Below, piece by piece: positions 1 to 5,986 of a stretch of DNA of 11,556 nt; position 1 is the first letter of the stretch, and every line of letters starts with the position of its first letter. The notes under the pieces are model-generated. The model saw only the letters and a list, made by a program, of their open reading frames with translations, searched no databases and had not been told where the DNA came from. This DNA is from an uncultured Lachnospiraceae bacterium (GTDB taxonomy: Bacteria; Bacillota; Clostridia; Lachnospirales; Lachnospiraceae). Location of the stretch: positions 1 to 11,556 of the forward strand of contig CAOKHR010000050.1 in assembly GCA_948468325.1 (NCBI GenBank). Reading direction: 5' to 3'. A program made the position numbers and the translations under genes.

Positions 1-79
1 AAACTTTTTTAACATTTTTCTATTTTACCTATTGACATTTCTTAGCTGGACTTTTCTTTTTGTATATTATATGTTTTTT

Positions 80-108
80 AGTATAGCAAACTATGACATG
101 ATAGTCAA
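80..108 (-). promoter_or_regulatory. Leftward sigma-A-type promoter for a gene beyond the left edge
   Basis: Read on the minus strand, TTGACT (103-108) is followed by a 17-bp spacer and TATACT (80-85). The -10 is preceded by TGC, which makes it an extended -10. Transcription would start near 73 and run out of the window, so positions 1-73 would be the 5' untranslated region of an unseen gene. The match to consensus (5/6 at both boxes, ideal spacing) is seen directly; activity is inferred. Confidence 0.6.
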
Positions 109-227
109 GAATTTGGCTTAACTGTTTTTAAGTATTTATTAACATGGTTATATTCCACTCTCACACCAGTTTATGCAGATATTTTATATCATCCTGCGTG
201 CAGATGCCGCCTGAAAAATCACTCTTT

Positions 228-344
228 AGGTATACCCTAAAGGGCATCCCAATATGACATACTCCTGCGGAGTTGTCTCAAAAGGTATACCCTAAAGGGC
301 ATCCCAATATGACATACTCCTGCGGAGTTGTCTCAAAAGGTATA
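228..344. repeat. Perfect 55-bp tandem repeat with internal hairpins
   Basis: Two identical 55-bp units (228-282 and 283-337) are followed by the first seven bases of a third (AGGTATA, 338-344). Each full unit has the 8-bp palindrome GGTATACC (229-236, 284-291), the short palindrome CCCTAAAGGG, and a stem-loop made of GACA-T-ACTCC, loop TGC, and GGAGTTGTC (256-277 and 311-332; nine pairs with one bulged T). Perfect identity points to recent duplication or copy-number slippage. The repeat ends 52 bp before the start of the small gene. It has no spacer structure, so it is not a CRISPR array. Its role is unknown; a regulatory element or a miniature dispersed repeat are both possible. Confidence 0.9.
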
Positions 345-396
345 TTTTATTCAAAAATACGGCACACTAACAAAAACATAATGAAGGAGGTTTTTT

Positions 397-591
397 ATGG
401 AAGATACCAGAAAATGCGCGGACTCTAATTGTCACAGACAGCATTCCGACATCCGCGGAAAAAATGAAAATCCACCGTCCCCCGATGCGCTCAGACAGCA
501 AAGCTTATACAATAAATCCGACAAGCCCATACCGGATAACAGCCCTTTTTTTGAAGGGAGAAGCAATCCTCTAAGCAGCAAGGGAAATTAA
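397..591 (+). CDS. Small hydrophilic protein of unknown function (64 aa)
   Basis: I do not recognise this protein. The main support for it being real is a near-perfect ribosome binding site, AAGGAGG at 384-390, six bases before the ATG, and a strong terminator that begins inside its last codons. The protein is very hydrophilic and rich in Ser, Asn, Pro, Lys and Asp, with no membrane segment or signal peptide. Near the N-terminus, residues 7-16 hold C-x4-C-H-x2-H, which could bind a metal, but one cluster in a short protein is weak evidence. The rest looks disordered. It converges on the thiT-like gene, and its last two residues and stop (Gly-Asn-stop) lie within the shared terminator palindrome. 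No promoter could be assigned; the 55-bp repeat lies directly upstream and may belong to its leader. Confidence 0.6.
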   Translation: MEDTRKCADSNCHRQHSDIRGKNENPPSPDALRQQSLYNKSDKPIPDNSPFFEGRSNPLSSKGN

Positions 592-620
592 AAAGCGCCT
601 CTGGCGCTTTTTAATTTCCC
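582..620. terminator. Bidirectional terminator: perfect 18-bp inverted repeat containing both stop codons
   Basis: The left arm (582-599) and right arm (603-620) are exact reverse complements around a 3-nt loop (600-602). The GC core is GCGCC/GGCGC, flanked by A5 on the left and T5 on the right, so a U-rich 3' end is produced in both directions. The TAA of the small gene (589-591) and the TAA of the thiT-like gene (611-613, minus strand) both lie in the arms. Because the arms are symmetrical, both proteins end in Gly-Asn. It should terminate both convergent transcripts. Confidence 0.9.
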
Positions 621-1153
621 TCTGCCGATTTCTTTATATGCAAAAGGGCTTTTTTTACCGGAGGAAGATTGATAATTATAATCGTAATTACTGCTTCCGT
701 CCCCAGATATGATGCGTTGTACAAAAAAGAATAAACCGGCGCACTCATTCCATAATCTGCCGCATATGTACTAAAGAAAATCCATCCGGACAAAAAAGCA
801 AAGAAACATCTACCAATGACACTGACAACATAACCTGTCGTCAAACCGTTTTTAAAATTCCGGAAGAACCCTGAAAATCCAAGTGCCCCAAATGCCAGCG
901 GATAATCCACAATTACCTGTGGAATCGAAAAAATATACGGTTCAAGTACAAATTGGAGCAAACCATAAGCAATTCCTGCTGCAATACCTGTTACCGGTCC
1001 ATACCAGTAACCAATCAGCACAATAAACAGCATACTAAGCAGTGTAACAGAACCTCCCATCGGCAGGGAAAAAGGCTTTATCATAGAAGTAACCACAGCC
1101 ATTGCAATTGCAGTTGCTGCATATACTAACTGTTTTGCAGATATTTTTTTCAT
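611..1153 (-). CDS. ThiT-like S component of an ECF vitamin transporter
   Basis: This is a 180-aa, very hydrophobic protein with about six membrane segments, the usual size for S components. It matches the thiamine-binding ThiT/YuaJ family: LPMGGSV in loop 1 (30-36), YGLLQ (63-67), DYPLAF (83-88), R115 followed by LSG (121-123), and YSFLYNASY (141-149). S components bind the vitamin and dock onto the shared EcfA-EcfA'-EcfT energising module, which is not in this window. One family feature is missing: from memory, the Bacillus YuaJ/lactococcal ThiT line has His four residues after the Arg (R-x3-H-x2-SG), where Ala119 stands here, and the usual Gln before GGS is Met32. The substrate may therefore be thiamine, a thiamine precursor or something related. 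The start ATG overlaps the stop of the PPK2 gene by 4 nt (ATGA), with RBS AGAGGA upstream, so the two are translationally coupled. No TPP riboswitch precedes the operon. Confidence 0.82.
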   Translation of the reverse strand: MKKISAKQLVYAATAIAMAVVTSMIKPFSLPMGGSVTLLSMLFIVLIGYWYGPVTGIAAGIAYGLLQFVLEPYIFSIPQVIVDYPLAFGALGFSGFFRNFKNGLTTGYVVSVIGRCFFAFLSGWIFFSTYAADYGMSAPVYSFLYNASYLGTEAVITIIIINLPPVKKALLHIKKSAEGN

Positions 1154-2622
1154 GAGATCCTCTTTTCAATTTCATCAATTACCGTTGAGATTGCCTGCAG
1201 TCTTGCATAATATTTGTTGTTCGACTGAATGATAAACCACGGTGCATTTTCCGTTGATGTCTTTGCAACCATCTCATCGACTGCTTCTTCGTATGCATCC
1301 CACTTTTCACGGTTTCTCCAGTCTTCCTCCGTAATTTTCCATTGCTTCTCCGGAGTATTCTGCCGTTCCGTAAAACGGGCAAGCTGTGTATCTTTATCAA
1401 TATGAACCCAGAATTTGATTACAATCGCACCCCAGTCGGACAATTCCTTTTCAAATTCATTGATTTCATTGTATGCGCGCTTCCAGTCATTTTCCGAGCA
1501 AAAACCTTCAAGACGCTCTACCATCACCCTTCCGTACCAGGTACGGTCAAAAATTGCGATATGCCCGTCCTTGGGCAGCCTGTGATAAAAACGCCACAGG
1601 TAGTGCCTTGCTTTTTCATGCGGCTCAGGCGATGCAATCGGATGCACCTCAAAGCCCCTTGGGTCTAATGCACTGGTCAGACGTTTGATGTTGCCGCCTT
1701 TTCCGGCCGCATCCCATCCTTCGTATGCAATAATAATCGGTATCCGTTTCCGGTAAATTTTGTTATGAAGTTTTTTTAGTTTTTTCTGCAGTTCTTTTAA
1801 ACGCTCTTCGTATTCTTCTTTTGTCATTTCCTGATTTAACGGCACCTGGGAGAGCTTCGGCATTTTCAGCAAAGGATAATCTTTATGCAGAATTTCAGGA
1901 AGGACTTTATAATTTTCGATTGCCTGATTAATCTGATTTGTCAGAAGATGCAGCACCTGCAGCAGCGCCTGACGTTTATCGACTGCATCCACAACGTTCC
2001 ATGGAACGTAACCCGTATTTGTTGCCTCTAAAATCCTGTCATAAATTTTTTCGTATTTCTCACGCTTTTTGACCTGGAGCATATCTTTTTCCGTTACACG
2101 CCAGCGGGTATCTTTCTTTTCTTCTAATTTCTCCAGCCGCTGCTTCTGCTCCTCTTTGGGAATGTGTAAAAACAGTTTTACCACCAGATAACCGTTGTCT
2201 TTTAACTGCCTTTCAAAAATACGGATCTGCTTCATACGCTGTTCCAAATCCGTATCATCAATTCTCTCGTTTATGACGTCTTCAGCCGTTTCATCCAGCC
2301 AGCCGGAGTTTAAAAATACAAATTTTCCGGCTTCCGGTATTGTCTCCATATAACGCCACATAAAAGGCTTTCTGCGTTCTTCTTCATTCGGCATCCCCAT
2401 ATGAATAACATGAAAAAATCTTGGGTCCAGCTCTTTGATCAGATTTCCAATCAGAGTCCCTTTTCCTGCGGCTCCCCAGCCCTCAATCAGAACATATACC
2501 GGCAGCTTATGCTCCTTGATGATCTGCTGCTGCCTCACTAAAATTTCACGCTTTTCTTTCACCAGTGCACGAATCTCATCCTGCGGCATCTGGTATTTAC
2601 GGATTTCATAATTTTTAAGCAT
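1150..2622 (-). CDS. Polyphosphate:AMP phosphotransferase (two-domain PPK2 family)
   Basis: This cytoplasmic 490-aa enzyme should use inorganic polyphosphate to phosphorylate AMP to ADP. It has two tandem PPK2 P-loop domains. The C-terminal domain (about 290-490) has every hallmark: Walker A EGWDAAGKG (301-309), FDRTWYGR (358-365) followed by VERLEGF (368-374), and the lid KITEEDWRNREKWD (429-442). It closely resembles the C-terminal half of Pseudomonas PA3455, recalled from memory. The N-terminal domain (about 12-235) is degenerate: EGWGAAGKG (47-55) lacks the Asp, and FLNSGWLDE (103-111) replaces the FDRxWY motif. Loss of catalytic residues in the first domain is normal for this family, so the second domain is probably the active one. 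The start is supported by RBS AGGGGAGG just upstream. The gene sits 26 bp after the lipoprotein gene and overlaps the thiT-like gene. Confidence 0.9.
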   Translation of the reverse strand: MLKNYEIRKYQMPQDEIRALVKEKREILVRQQQIIKEHKLPVYVLIEGWGAAGKGTLIGNLIKELDPRFFHVIHMGMPNEEERRKPFMWRYMETIPEAGKFVFLNSGWLDETAEDVINERIDDTDLEQRMKQIRIFERQLKDNGYLVVKLFLHIPKEEQKQRLEKLEEKKDTRWRVTEKDMLQVKKREKYEKIYDRILEATNTGYVPWNVVDAVDKRQALLQVLHLLTNQINQAIENYKVLPEILHKDYPLLKMPKLSQVPLNQEMTKEEYEERLKELQKKLKKLHNKIYRKRIPIIIAYEGWDAAGKGGNIKRLTSALDPRGFEVHPIASPEPHEKARHYLWRFYHRLPKDGHIAIFDRTWYGRVMVERLEGFCSENDWKRAYNEINEFEKELSDWGAIVIKFWVHIDKDTQLARFTERQNTPEKQWKITEEDWRNREKWDAYEEAVDEMVAKTSTENAPWFIIQSNNKYYARLQAISTVIDEIEKRIS

Positions 2623-2648
2623 GCTTACCTCCCCTTTTATTTCTGTTT

Positions 2649-3404
2649 TTATTTCATGGCTTCTCCAAGAAAATGATAATTGGCACCCGTACTGTCACTT
2701 TTTATATTTGTTAAAATGGCAGTCCCTTCATAACCTTCCAGCGAAAACAGCTCTGTCCCCTCTCCGGCGTCCTGATACCTCTCTCCGTTCCATATCAAAA
2801 GCACATACGTCTGCTCGAAAGAAACCGGAACCGCATTGCTTCTTACCTCTTCAATATTTGCCGTATTTTGACTGCCGGATACGATTAAATCCCTGTATCC
2901 CTGTGTCATATGGCTGCTGATATATACCGGCGCTCCTGCCCGATGAAAAGCCTGTCTGACAGAATTCACCGAAAGCTTATTCTGATCTGCTTCATCCAGC
3001 CAGAGAAGTACATTTTCGTCAATCCCCTCTGTCTGCTGTCCCATGACAAGCGCCAGTATTTCATTTTCTCCGTCACCGTTTAAATCTGTGTAATTATAGC
3101 AATAATGTACATCGGCATAATCTTTTTCTGCAATATCATAATATTCTGCAATTACTTTTTCTAACTGTGCATTGGCGTCTGTTTCTGAACGCTGCCCTTT
3201 AAAACCTGCCGGAATTTCTACTGCAGTACCAAGCTGAAGCTGACTGCTGTTTTCCGTATCCATAACAGCTTCTGTTCCTGTCTGGTCTTTCGGTAAATTT
3301 TCTTCCGTATCTGCCGTATCTGTATGATTCCCACAGCCCCCGGTAAAGGCTGCAAAAACAACTGACATACAGGCAATCAGAACCGCATTCTTCTTCATAT
3401 CCAA
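2649..3404 (-). CDS. Secreted lipoprotein with a DxNxDG calcium-loop-like motif
   Basis: A 251-aa protein with a lipoprotein signal: basic MDMKKN, a hydrophobic stretch (about 7-20) and the lipobox TGGC ending at Cys24. Thr at -3 is less usual than Leu. After the Cys comes a Thr/Asp/Glu-rich linker (25-75) and then a globular domain. Residues 107-115 (DLNGDGENE) look like a calcium-binding loop, within the pattern YTDLNGDGENEILAL that is common in clostridial surface lipoproteins. I do not recognise a named enzyme family, so the function is unknown. The first ATG is preferred over the in-frame ATG two codons later because AAGGAGA lies at suitable distance upstream. It is the first gene of the operon with the PPK2 and ThiT-like genes and lies just downstream of a good promoter. 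Confidence 0.8.
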   Translation of the reverse strand: MDMKKNAVLIACMSVVFAAFTGGCGNHTDTADTEENLPKDQTGTEAVMDTENSSQLQLGTAVEIPAGFKGQRSETDANAQLEKVIAEYYDIAEKDYADVHYCYNYTDLNGDGENEILALVMGQQTEGIDENVLLWLDEADQNKLSVNSVRQAFHRAGAPVYISSHMTQGYRDLIVSGSQNTANIEEVRSNAVPVSFEQTYVLLIWNGERYQDAGEGTELFSLEGYEGTAILTNIKSDSTGANYHFLGEAMK

Positions 3405-3464
3405 ATATCTCCTTCACAAATAGTCTTATTTCACTATTATGTTTCAGAGACAGCTCTTTTATTC

Positions 3465-3493
3465 AGTATACCACACATCTTCCCGCTTGTAAC
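3465..3493 (-). promoter_or_regulatory. Promoter of the lipoprotein-PAP-thiT operon
   Basis: On the minus strand, GTTACA (3488-3493) is followed by a 17-bp spacer and TATACT (3465-3470), preceded by TGG, an extended -10. Transcription would start near 3458, giving a leader of about 54 nt before the lipoprotein ATG. The -35 box matches only 4/6, which the extended -10 may compensate. Confidence 0.6.
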
Positions 3494-3504
3494 TATTCAA
3501 TAGT
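3492..3504. promoter_or_regulatory. Small palindrome between divergent promoters (possible operator)
   Basis: ACTAT-TCA-ATAGT is a perfect 5-bp inverted repeat. It touches the -35 boxes of both divergent promoters (3488-3493 leftward, 3503-3508 rightward). A protein bound here could affect both units. A 5-bp palindrome in AT-rich DNA is easily met by chance, so this is only a candidate. Confidence 0.25.
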
Positions 3505-3531
3505 GACGAAACATCCATAAAGTGCTATAAT
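3503..3531 (+). promoter_or_regulatory. Promoter of the DUF4317 gene
   Basis: GTGACG (3503-3508) is followed by a 17-bp spacer and a perfect TATAAT (3526-3531) preceded by TGC, giving an extended -10. The start point would be near 3538, leaving a leader of about 55 nt. It diverges from the lipoprotein operon promoter, with the -35 boxes 9 bp apart. Confidence 0.65.
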
Positions 3532-3592
3532 GCAACCATCTGGTATTTACAATTGCCAGAATCAGTGAATTTGAAAGCGAGGAAATTTACAA

Positions 3593-4852
3593 ATGAACAG
3601 AAAAGATGTCCTGGAAATCAAACGCCGCATGAAAAAAGAATCCTGTACCTTTACGCGTATATGCGGCTGCTATGTAGACGGCGAGAGAAACCGCGTTGTA
3701 AAGTTAAATGAGACATTTTTGAATTTAGAAGAAGAAGAGTTTTACAAGTATCTGGAAATCGCAAAAAAATCTCTTTCCGGCACGGTCGGCAACAATCTCT
3801 TAGAACTTGCATTTCCGTCAGAAGAAGAGGCTCCCGGAGGAAAACAGCAATTCCTTACCGCTTTAAGAAGCAGCGCTCTGCAGAACGAAGATTTACTGGA
3901 ACGCTTTTACGACCTTGTCATCGACAACTACGAATATGCCGGAAATTATCTGATTCTGATTTTCCATGATGCCTATGATGTCATCACCAAAACAAGCGAC
4001 AACAGCAAACTGGATGAATCAGAAGAAGTCTATGAATATCTGCTCTGTGCCATCTGTCCCGTCAGCTTAAGCAAACCGGGCCTTGGCTATCTGGCAGGCG
4101 AAAACCGTATCGGGCCGAGAATCAGAGACTGGATTGTATGCCCTCCGGAAAGCGGCTTCATTTTTCCGGCATTTACAGACAGAAGCGCTGATATTCATTC
4201 CGTTATGACTTATCATAAAAACCCGAAAGAACCGCATACGGAGCTTATGGAAAATGTCCTGGGCTGTCCGGTAAAAAAGACTGCCGCGGAACAGAAACTG
4301 ACATTTGAAGCCATCATAAAAAACGCCTGCGGAGGAGATGAAGATACTTCCAGGGAAGTATTCTGTGAAATCCAGCACGAGCTGTCTGATATGGCCTTAG
4401 AAAATGCAGACGAAGAAACGGAAGAAGAAACAGAACCTCTCTTTTTAACGGCGGATGCCATCGGAGAAGTTCTTGCGGAAACAGAAATACCGGAAACTGC
4501 AGCGGCTGTCATCGAATCATCTTACCGGGAAGAATTTAAAGACGAATCTCCCGTACTTGACCACCTGATTGATGCAAAAGCTGCCGAAGCAGGAAGCAGA
4601 CAGCGGCAGGAAAAAGAACTGATACAAAAAGTCGGCATTTTAGAGCAGGAACTGAAAGACACCCGCATACTTGCCGGACTGCAGGAAGAATCCATGCCGG
4701 ATGCTCCGAAAACTTATGACGTCATTCTGCGCGTCAAGCCGGAAAAAGCGGCGCAGATTAAATCCCAGATTATCGGCGGCCAAAAATGCCTTGTCATCCC
4801 TATGGACGAAAACGAACATGCCGCCATCAACGGCGTTAATACAACTGTCTGA
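3593..4852 (+). CDS. DUF4317 family protein
   Basis: A 419-aa protein recognised as DUF4317, a family common in Firmicutes with no established biochemical role. There is no signal peptide or membrane segment, so it is presumably cytoplasmic. The N-terminal region (1-250) carries the recognisable features: MNRKDVLEIKRRMKKE, the CTFTRICGCYVDG segment (18-30), FHDAYDVITKT (124-134) and the Cys-containing ICPVSLSKPGLGYL (154-167). A strongly acidic linker (about 263-285) and a probable coiled coil (about 335-365) lead to a small C-terminal module (374-419) containing YDVILRVKPEKA. The start is backed by GAGGAAA about seven bases upstream of the ATG and a perfect -10 box 61 bp upstream. It is transcribed alone, divergently from the lipoprotein operon, and ends before a hairpin. 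The family call is firm; any function would be a guess. Confidence 0.85.
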   Translation: MNRKDVLEIKRRMKKESCTFTRICGCYVDGERNRVVKLNETFLNLEEEEFYKYLEIAKKSLSGTVGNNLLELAFPSEEEAPGGKQQFLTALRSSALQNEDLLERFYDLVIDNYEYAGNYLILIFHDAYDVITKTSDNSKLDESEEVYEYLLCAICPVSLSKPGLGYLAGENRIGPRIRDWIVCPPESGFIFPAFTDRSADIHSVMTYHKNPKEPHTELMENVLGCPVKKTAAEQKLTFEAIIKNACGGDEDTSREVFCEIQHELSDMALENADEETEEETEPLFLTADAIGEVLAETEIPETAAAVIESSYREEFKDESPVLDHLIDAKAAEAGSRQRQEKELIQKVGILEQELKDTRILAGLQEESMPDAPKTYDVILRVKPEKAAQIKSQIIGGQKCLVIPMDENEHAAINGVNTTV

Positions 4853-4868
4853 TTTTGCCGACAAAAAA

Positions 4869-4903
4869 CGGCTGCTTTAAAACTGTTTCGTTTTAAGCAG
4901 CCG
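4869..4903. terminator. Hairpin terminator between convergent DUF4317 and glucokinase genes
   Basis: CGGCTGCTT-AAAAC (4869-4883, with one extra T) pairs with GTTTTAAGCAGCCG (4890-4903) around a 6-nt loop. On the minus strand the stem is followed directly by six U residues (4863-4868 is AAAAAA), a classic intrinsic terminator for the glucokinase transcript. On the plus strand the U-rich tract is less tight (4905-4922), so it should also work, less efficiently, for DUF4317. Confidence 0.85.
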
Positions 4904-4936
4904 CCTCTTTCTGGTATTTTTTCTATAAACGATCTG

Positions 4937-5875
4937 TTAATCTAAAATCATCTGCACGCAGCCGTACATTCCTGCGTCATTGCCCAGCGTCGCCAATTCA
5001 AAATGAGCGTCCAGACAGGAGCTGAAAGATTTTGCATCGTAATATTTTTTCACCCGGTCCGTAATAATGCTTCCTGCTTTGGATACGCCGCCGCCGATGA
5101 CAAACACTTCCGGATTCACTACACGGGCAACATTTGCAAGCGCTTCACCCAGAATCTTTGTCATATCGTCTACAATTTCATCCGCCAGAGCATCGCCTTT
5201 CTTTGCCGCGTCAAATATATCTTTTGCTGTCAGCGGGTTGATACCCCGAATCACTGATTCCTGTTCTGTTTTTTCCAATTTCTGTTTTGCCATGCGCACA
5301 ATTCCTGTCGCGGATGCATACTGCTCCAGACAGCCTTTCTGCCCGCAGCCGCAGGCATCTGTTTCCCTGTCATTTACAATAATATGACCAATCTCACCGC
5401 CGGCGCCTTTATTGCCTGTTACAACTTTTCCGTCAACGATAACGCCTCCGCCGACACCTGTTCCCAGTGTAACTAAAACGACGTCCGTATGTCCTTTTCC
5501 GCCGCCCTGCCACATTTCGCCAAGTGCGGCCACATTGGCATCGTTGCCGACTTTTACCGTAAATCCGGTACGTTCTGACATATCTCTGGCTACATTAATC
5601 ACATCCCATCCGAGATTGACACAGCGGACAACGACGCCTTCACTTGTTACAGGCCCCGGCACGCCGATTCCGATACCCTGAATGTCACCTTTTAAAATCT
5701 CTTTCTCCACCATCTTTGATGCGATAAAAGCAGCCACATCCGGCAGAATGTTCTCTCCGTTATTTTCTTTTCTTGTAGGGATTTCCCATTTTTCCACCAA
5801 TACGCCCGTTGTTTCAAACAGGCCGATTTTGCATGTTGTGCCCCCGATGTCTACTCCAAATCCGTATTTTTTCAT
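4937..5875 (-). CDS. ROK family glucokinase
   Basis: This cytoplasmic 312-aa kinase should phosphorylate glucose to glucose-6-phosphate with ATP. It is the usual length for a Gram-positive ROK glucokinase. Visible motifs are the phosphate loop DIGGT (9-13), the second glycine loop LGTGVGGG (137-144), the sugar-binding and catalytic Asn-Asp at NDAN (111-114), and EIGH (161-164). The zinc motif CGCGQKGC (175-182) supplies three cysteines that act with His164. VIGGG (259-263) lies in the C-terminal nucleotide-binding half. All key residues are present. The start is supported by AAGGAGA about eight bases upstream. It has its own near-consensus promoter, while no terminator separates it from the PBP gene, so read-through is also possible. 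A ROK hexose kinase with slightly different sugar preference cannot be excluded. Confidence 0.93.
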   Translation of the reverse strand: MKKYGFGVDIGGTTCKIGLFETTGVLVEKWEIPTRKENNGENILPDVAAFIASKMVEKEILKGDIQGIGIGVPGPVTSEGVVVRCVNLGWDVINVARDMSERTGFTVKVGNDANVAALGEMWQGGGKGHTDVVLVTLGTGVGGGVIVDGKVVTGNKGAGGEIGHIIVNDRETDACGCGQKGCLEQYASATGIVRMAKQKLEKTEQESVIRGINPLTAKDIFDAAKKGDALADEIVDDMTKILGEALANVARVVNPEVFVIGGGVSKAGSIITDRVKKYYDAKSFSSCLDAHFELATLGNDAGMYGCVQMILD

Positions 5876-5948
5876 ATGTTTCGTCTCCTTCTCCTGATTT
5901 TTGCCAGAGTGTGTTTAAAAAAATTACTTTCAAACACGTCCTGATTTA

Positions 5949-5977
5949 AGTATAGGAAAACCCCCTCTGGCTGTCAA
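5949..5977 (-). promoter_or_regulatory. Near-consensus promoter of the glucokinase gene
   Basis: On the minus strand a perfect TTGACA (5972-5977) is separated by exactly 17 bp from TATACT (5949-5954). The start point would be near 5942, giving a leader of about 66 nt. In that leader GTGTTT and AAACAC (5911-5936 region) could form a weak stem with a long AT-rich loop. No recognisable catabolite-response element was seen. Confidence 0.85.
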
Positions 5978-5986
5978 TCCATATTT

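Larger units (their letters stand above)
1..396. other. AT-rich divergent intergenic region
   Basis: No credible coding region is visible in these 396 bases. The stretch is strongly AT-rich. It contains a leftward promoter (80-108), a tandem 55-bp repeat (228-344) and the ribosome binding site of the following small gene (384-390). A weak imperfect hairpin, CATC-TGC against GCA-GATG with one bulged base, lies near 194-210. I found no rightward -35/-10 pair that I would defend for the small gene. No TPP, T-box or other riboswitch core was recognised. Confidence 0.6.

Noticed and set aside
32..68. Rightward promoter built on TTGACA at 32-37
   Set aside because: The only good -10-like word, TATATT at 63-68, is 25 bp away, far outside the usual 16-19 bp spacing.
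228..344. CRISPR-like array
   Set aside because: The copies abut with no variable spacers and only two full units exist; it is a plain tandem duplication.
1342..1688. Plus-strand reading frames opposite the PPK2 gene
   Set aside because: No RBS or recognisable motif; they are antisense shadows of a well-supported enzyme gene.
1915..2590. Degenerate N-terminal PPK2 domain as a sign of gene decay
   Set aside because: Loss of the catalytic Asp and FDRxWY motif in the first domain is normal for two-domain polyphosphate:AMP phosphotransferases.
3405..3464. TPP riboswitch ahead of the operon holding the thiT-like gene
   Set aside because: No THI-box core was visible in the leader, which is only about 54 nt.
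5003..5897. Plus-strand reading frames opposite the glucokinase gene
   Set aside because: Proline/serine-rich low-quality translations lying antisense to a complete ROK kinase with all motifs.
5903..5971. Nested inverted repeats GCCAGAG/CTCTGGC around the glucokinase promoter as an operator
   Set aside because: The arms are only 7 bp and 55 bp apart, and one arm lies upstream of the transcription start, so neither an RNA hairpin nor a typical operator is supported.
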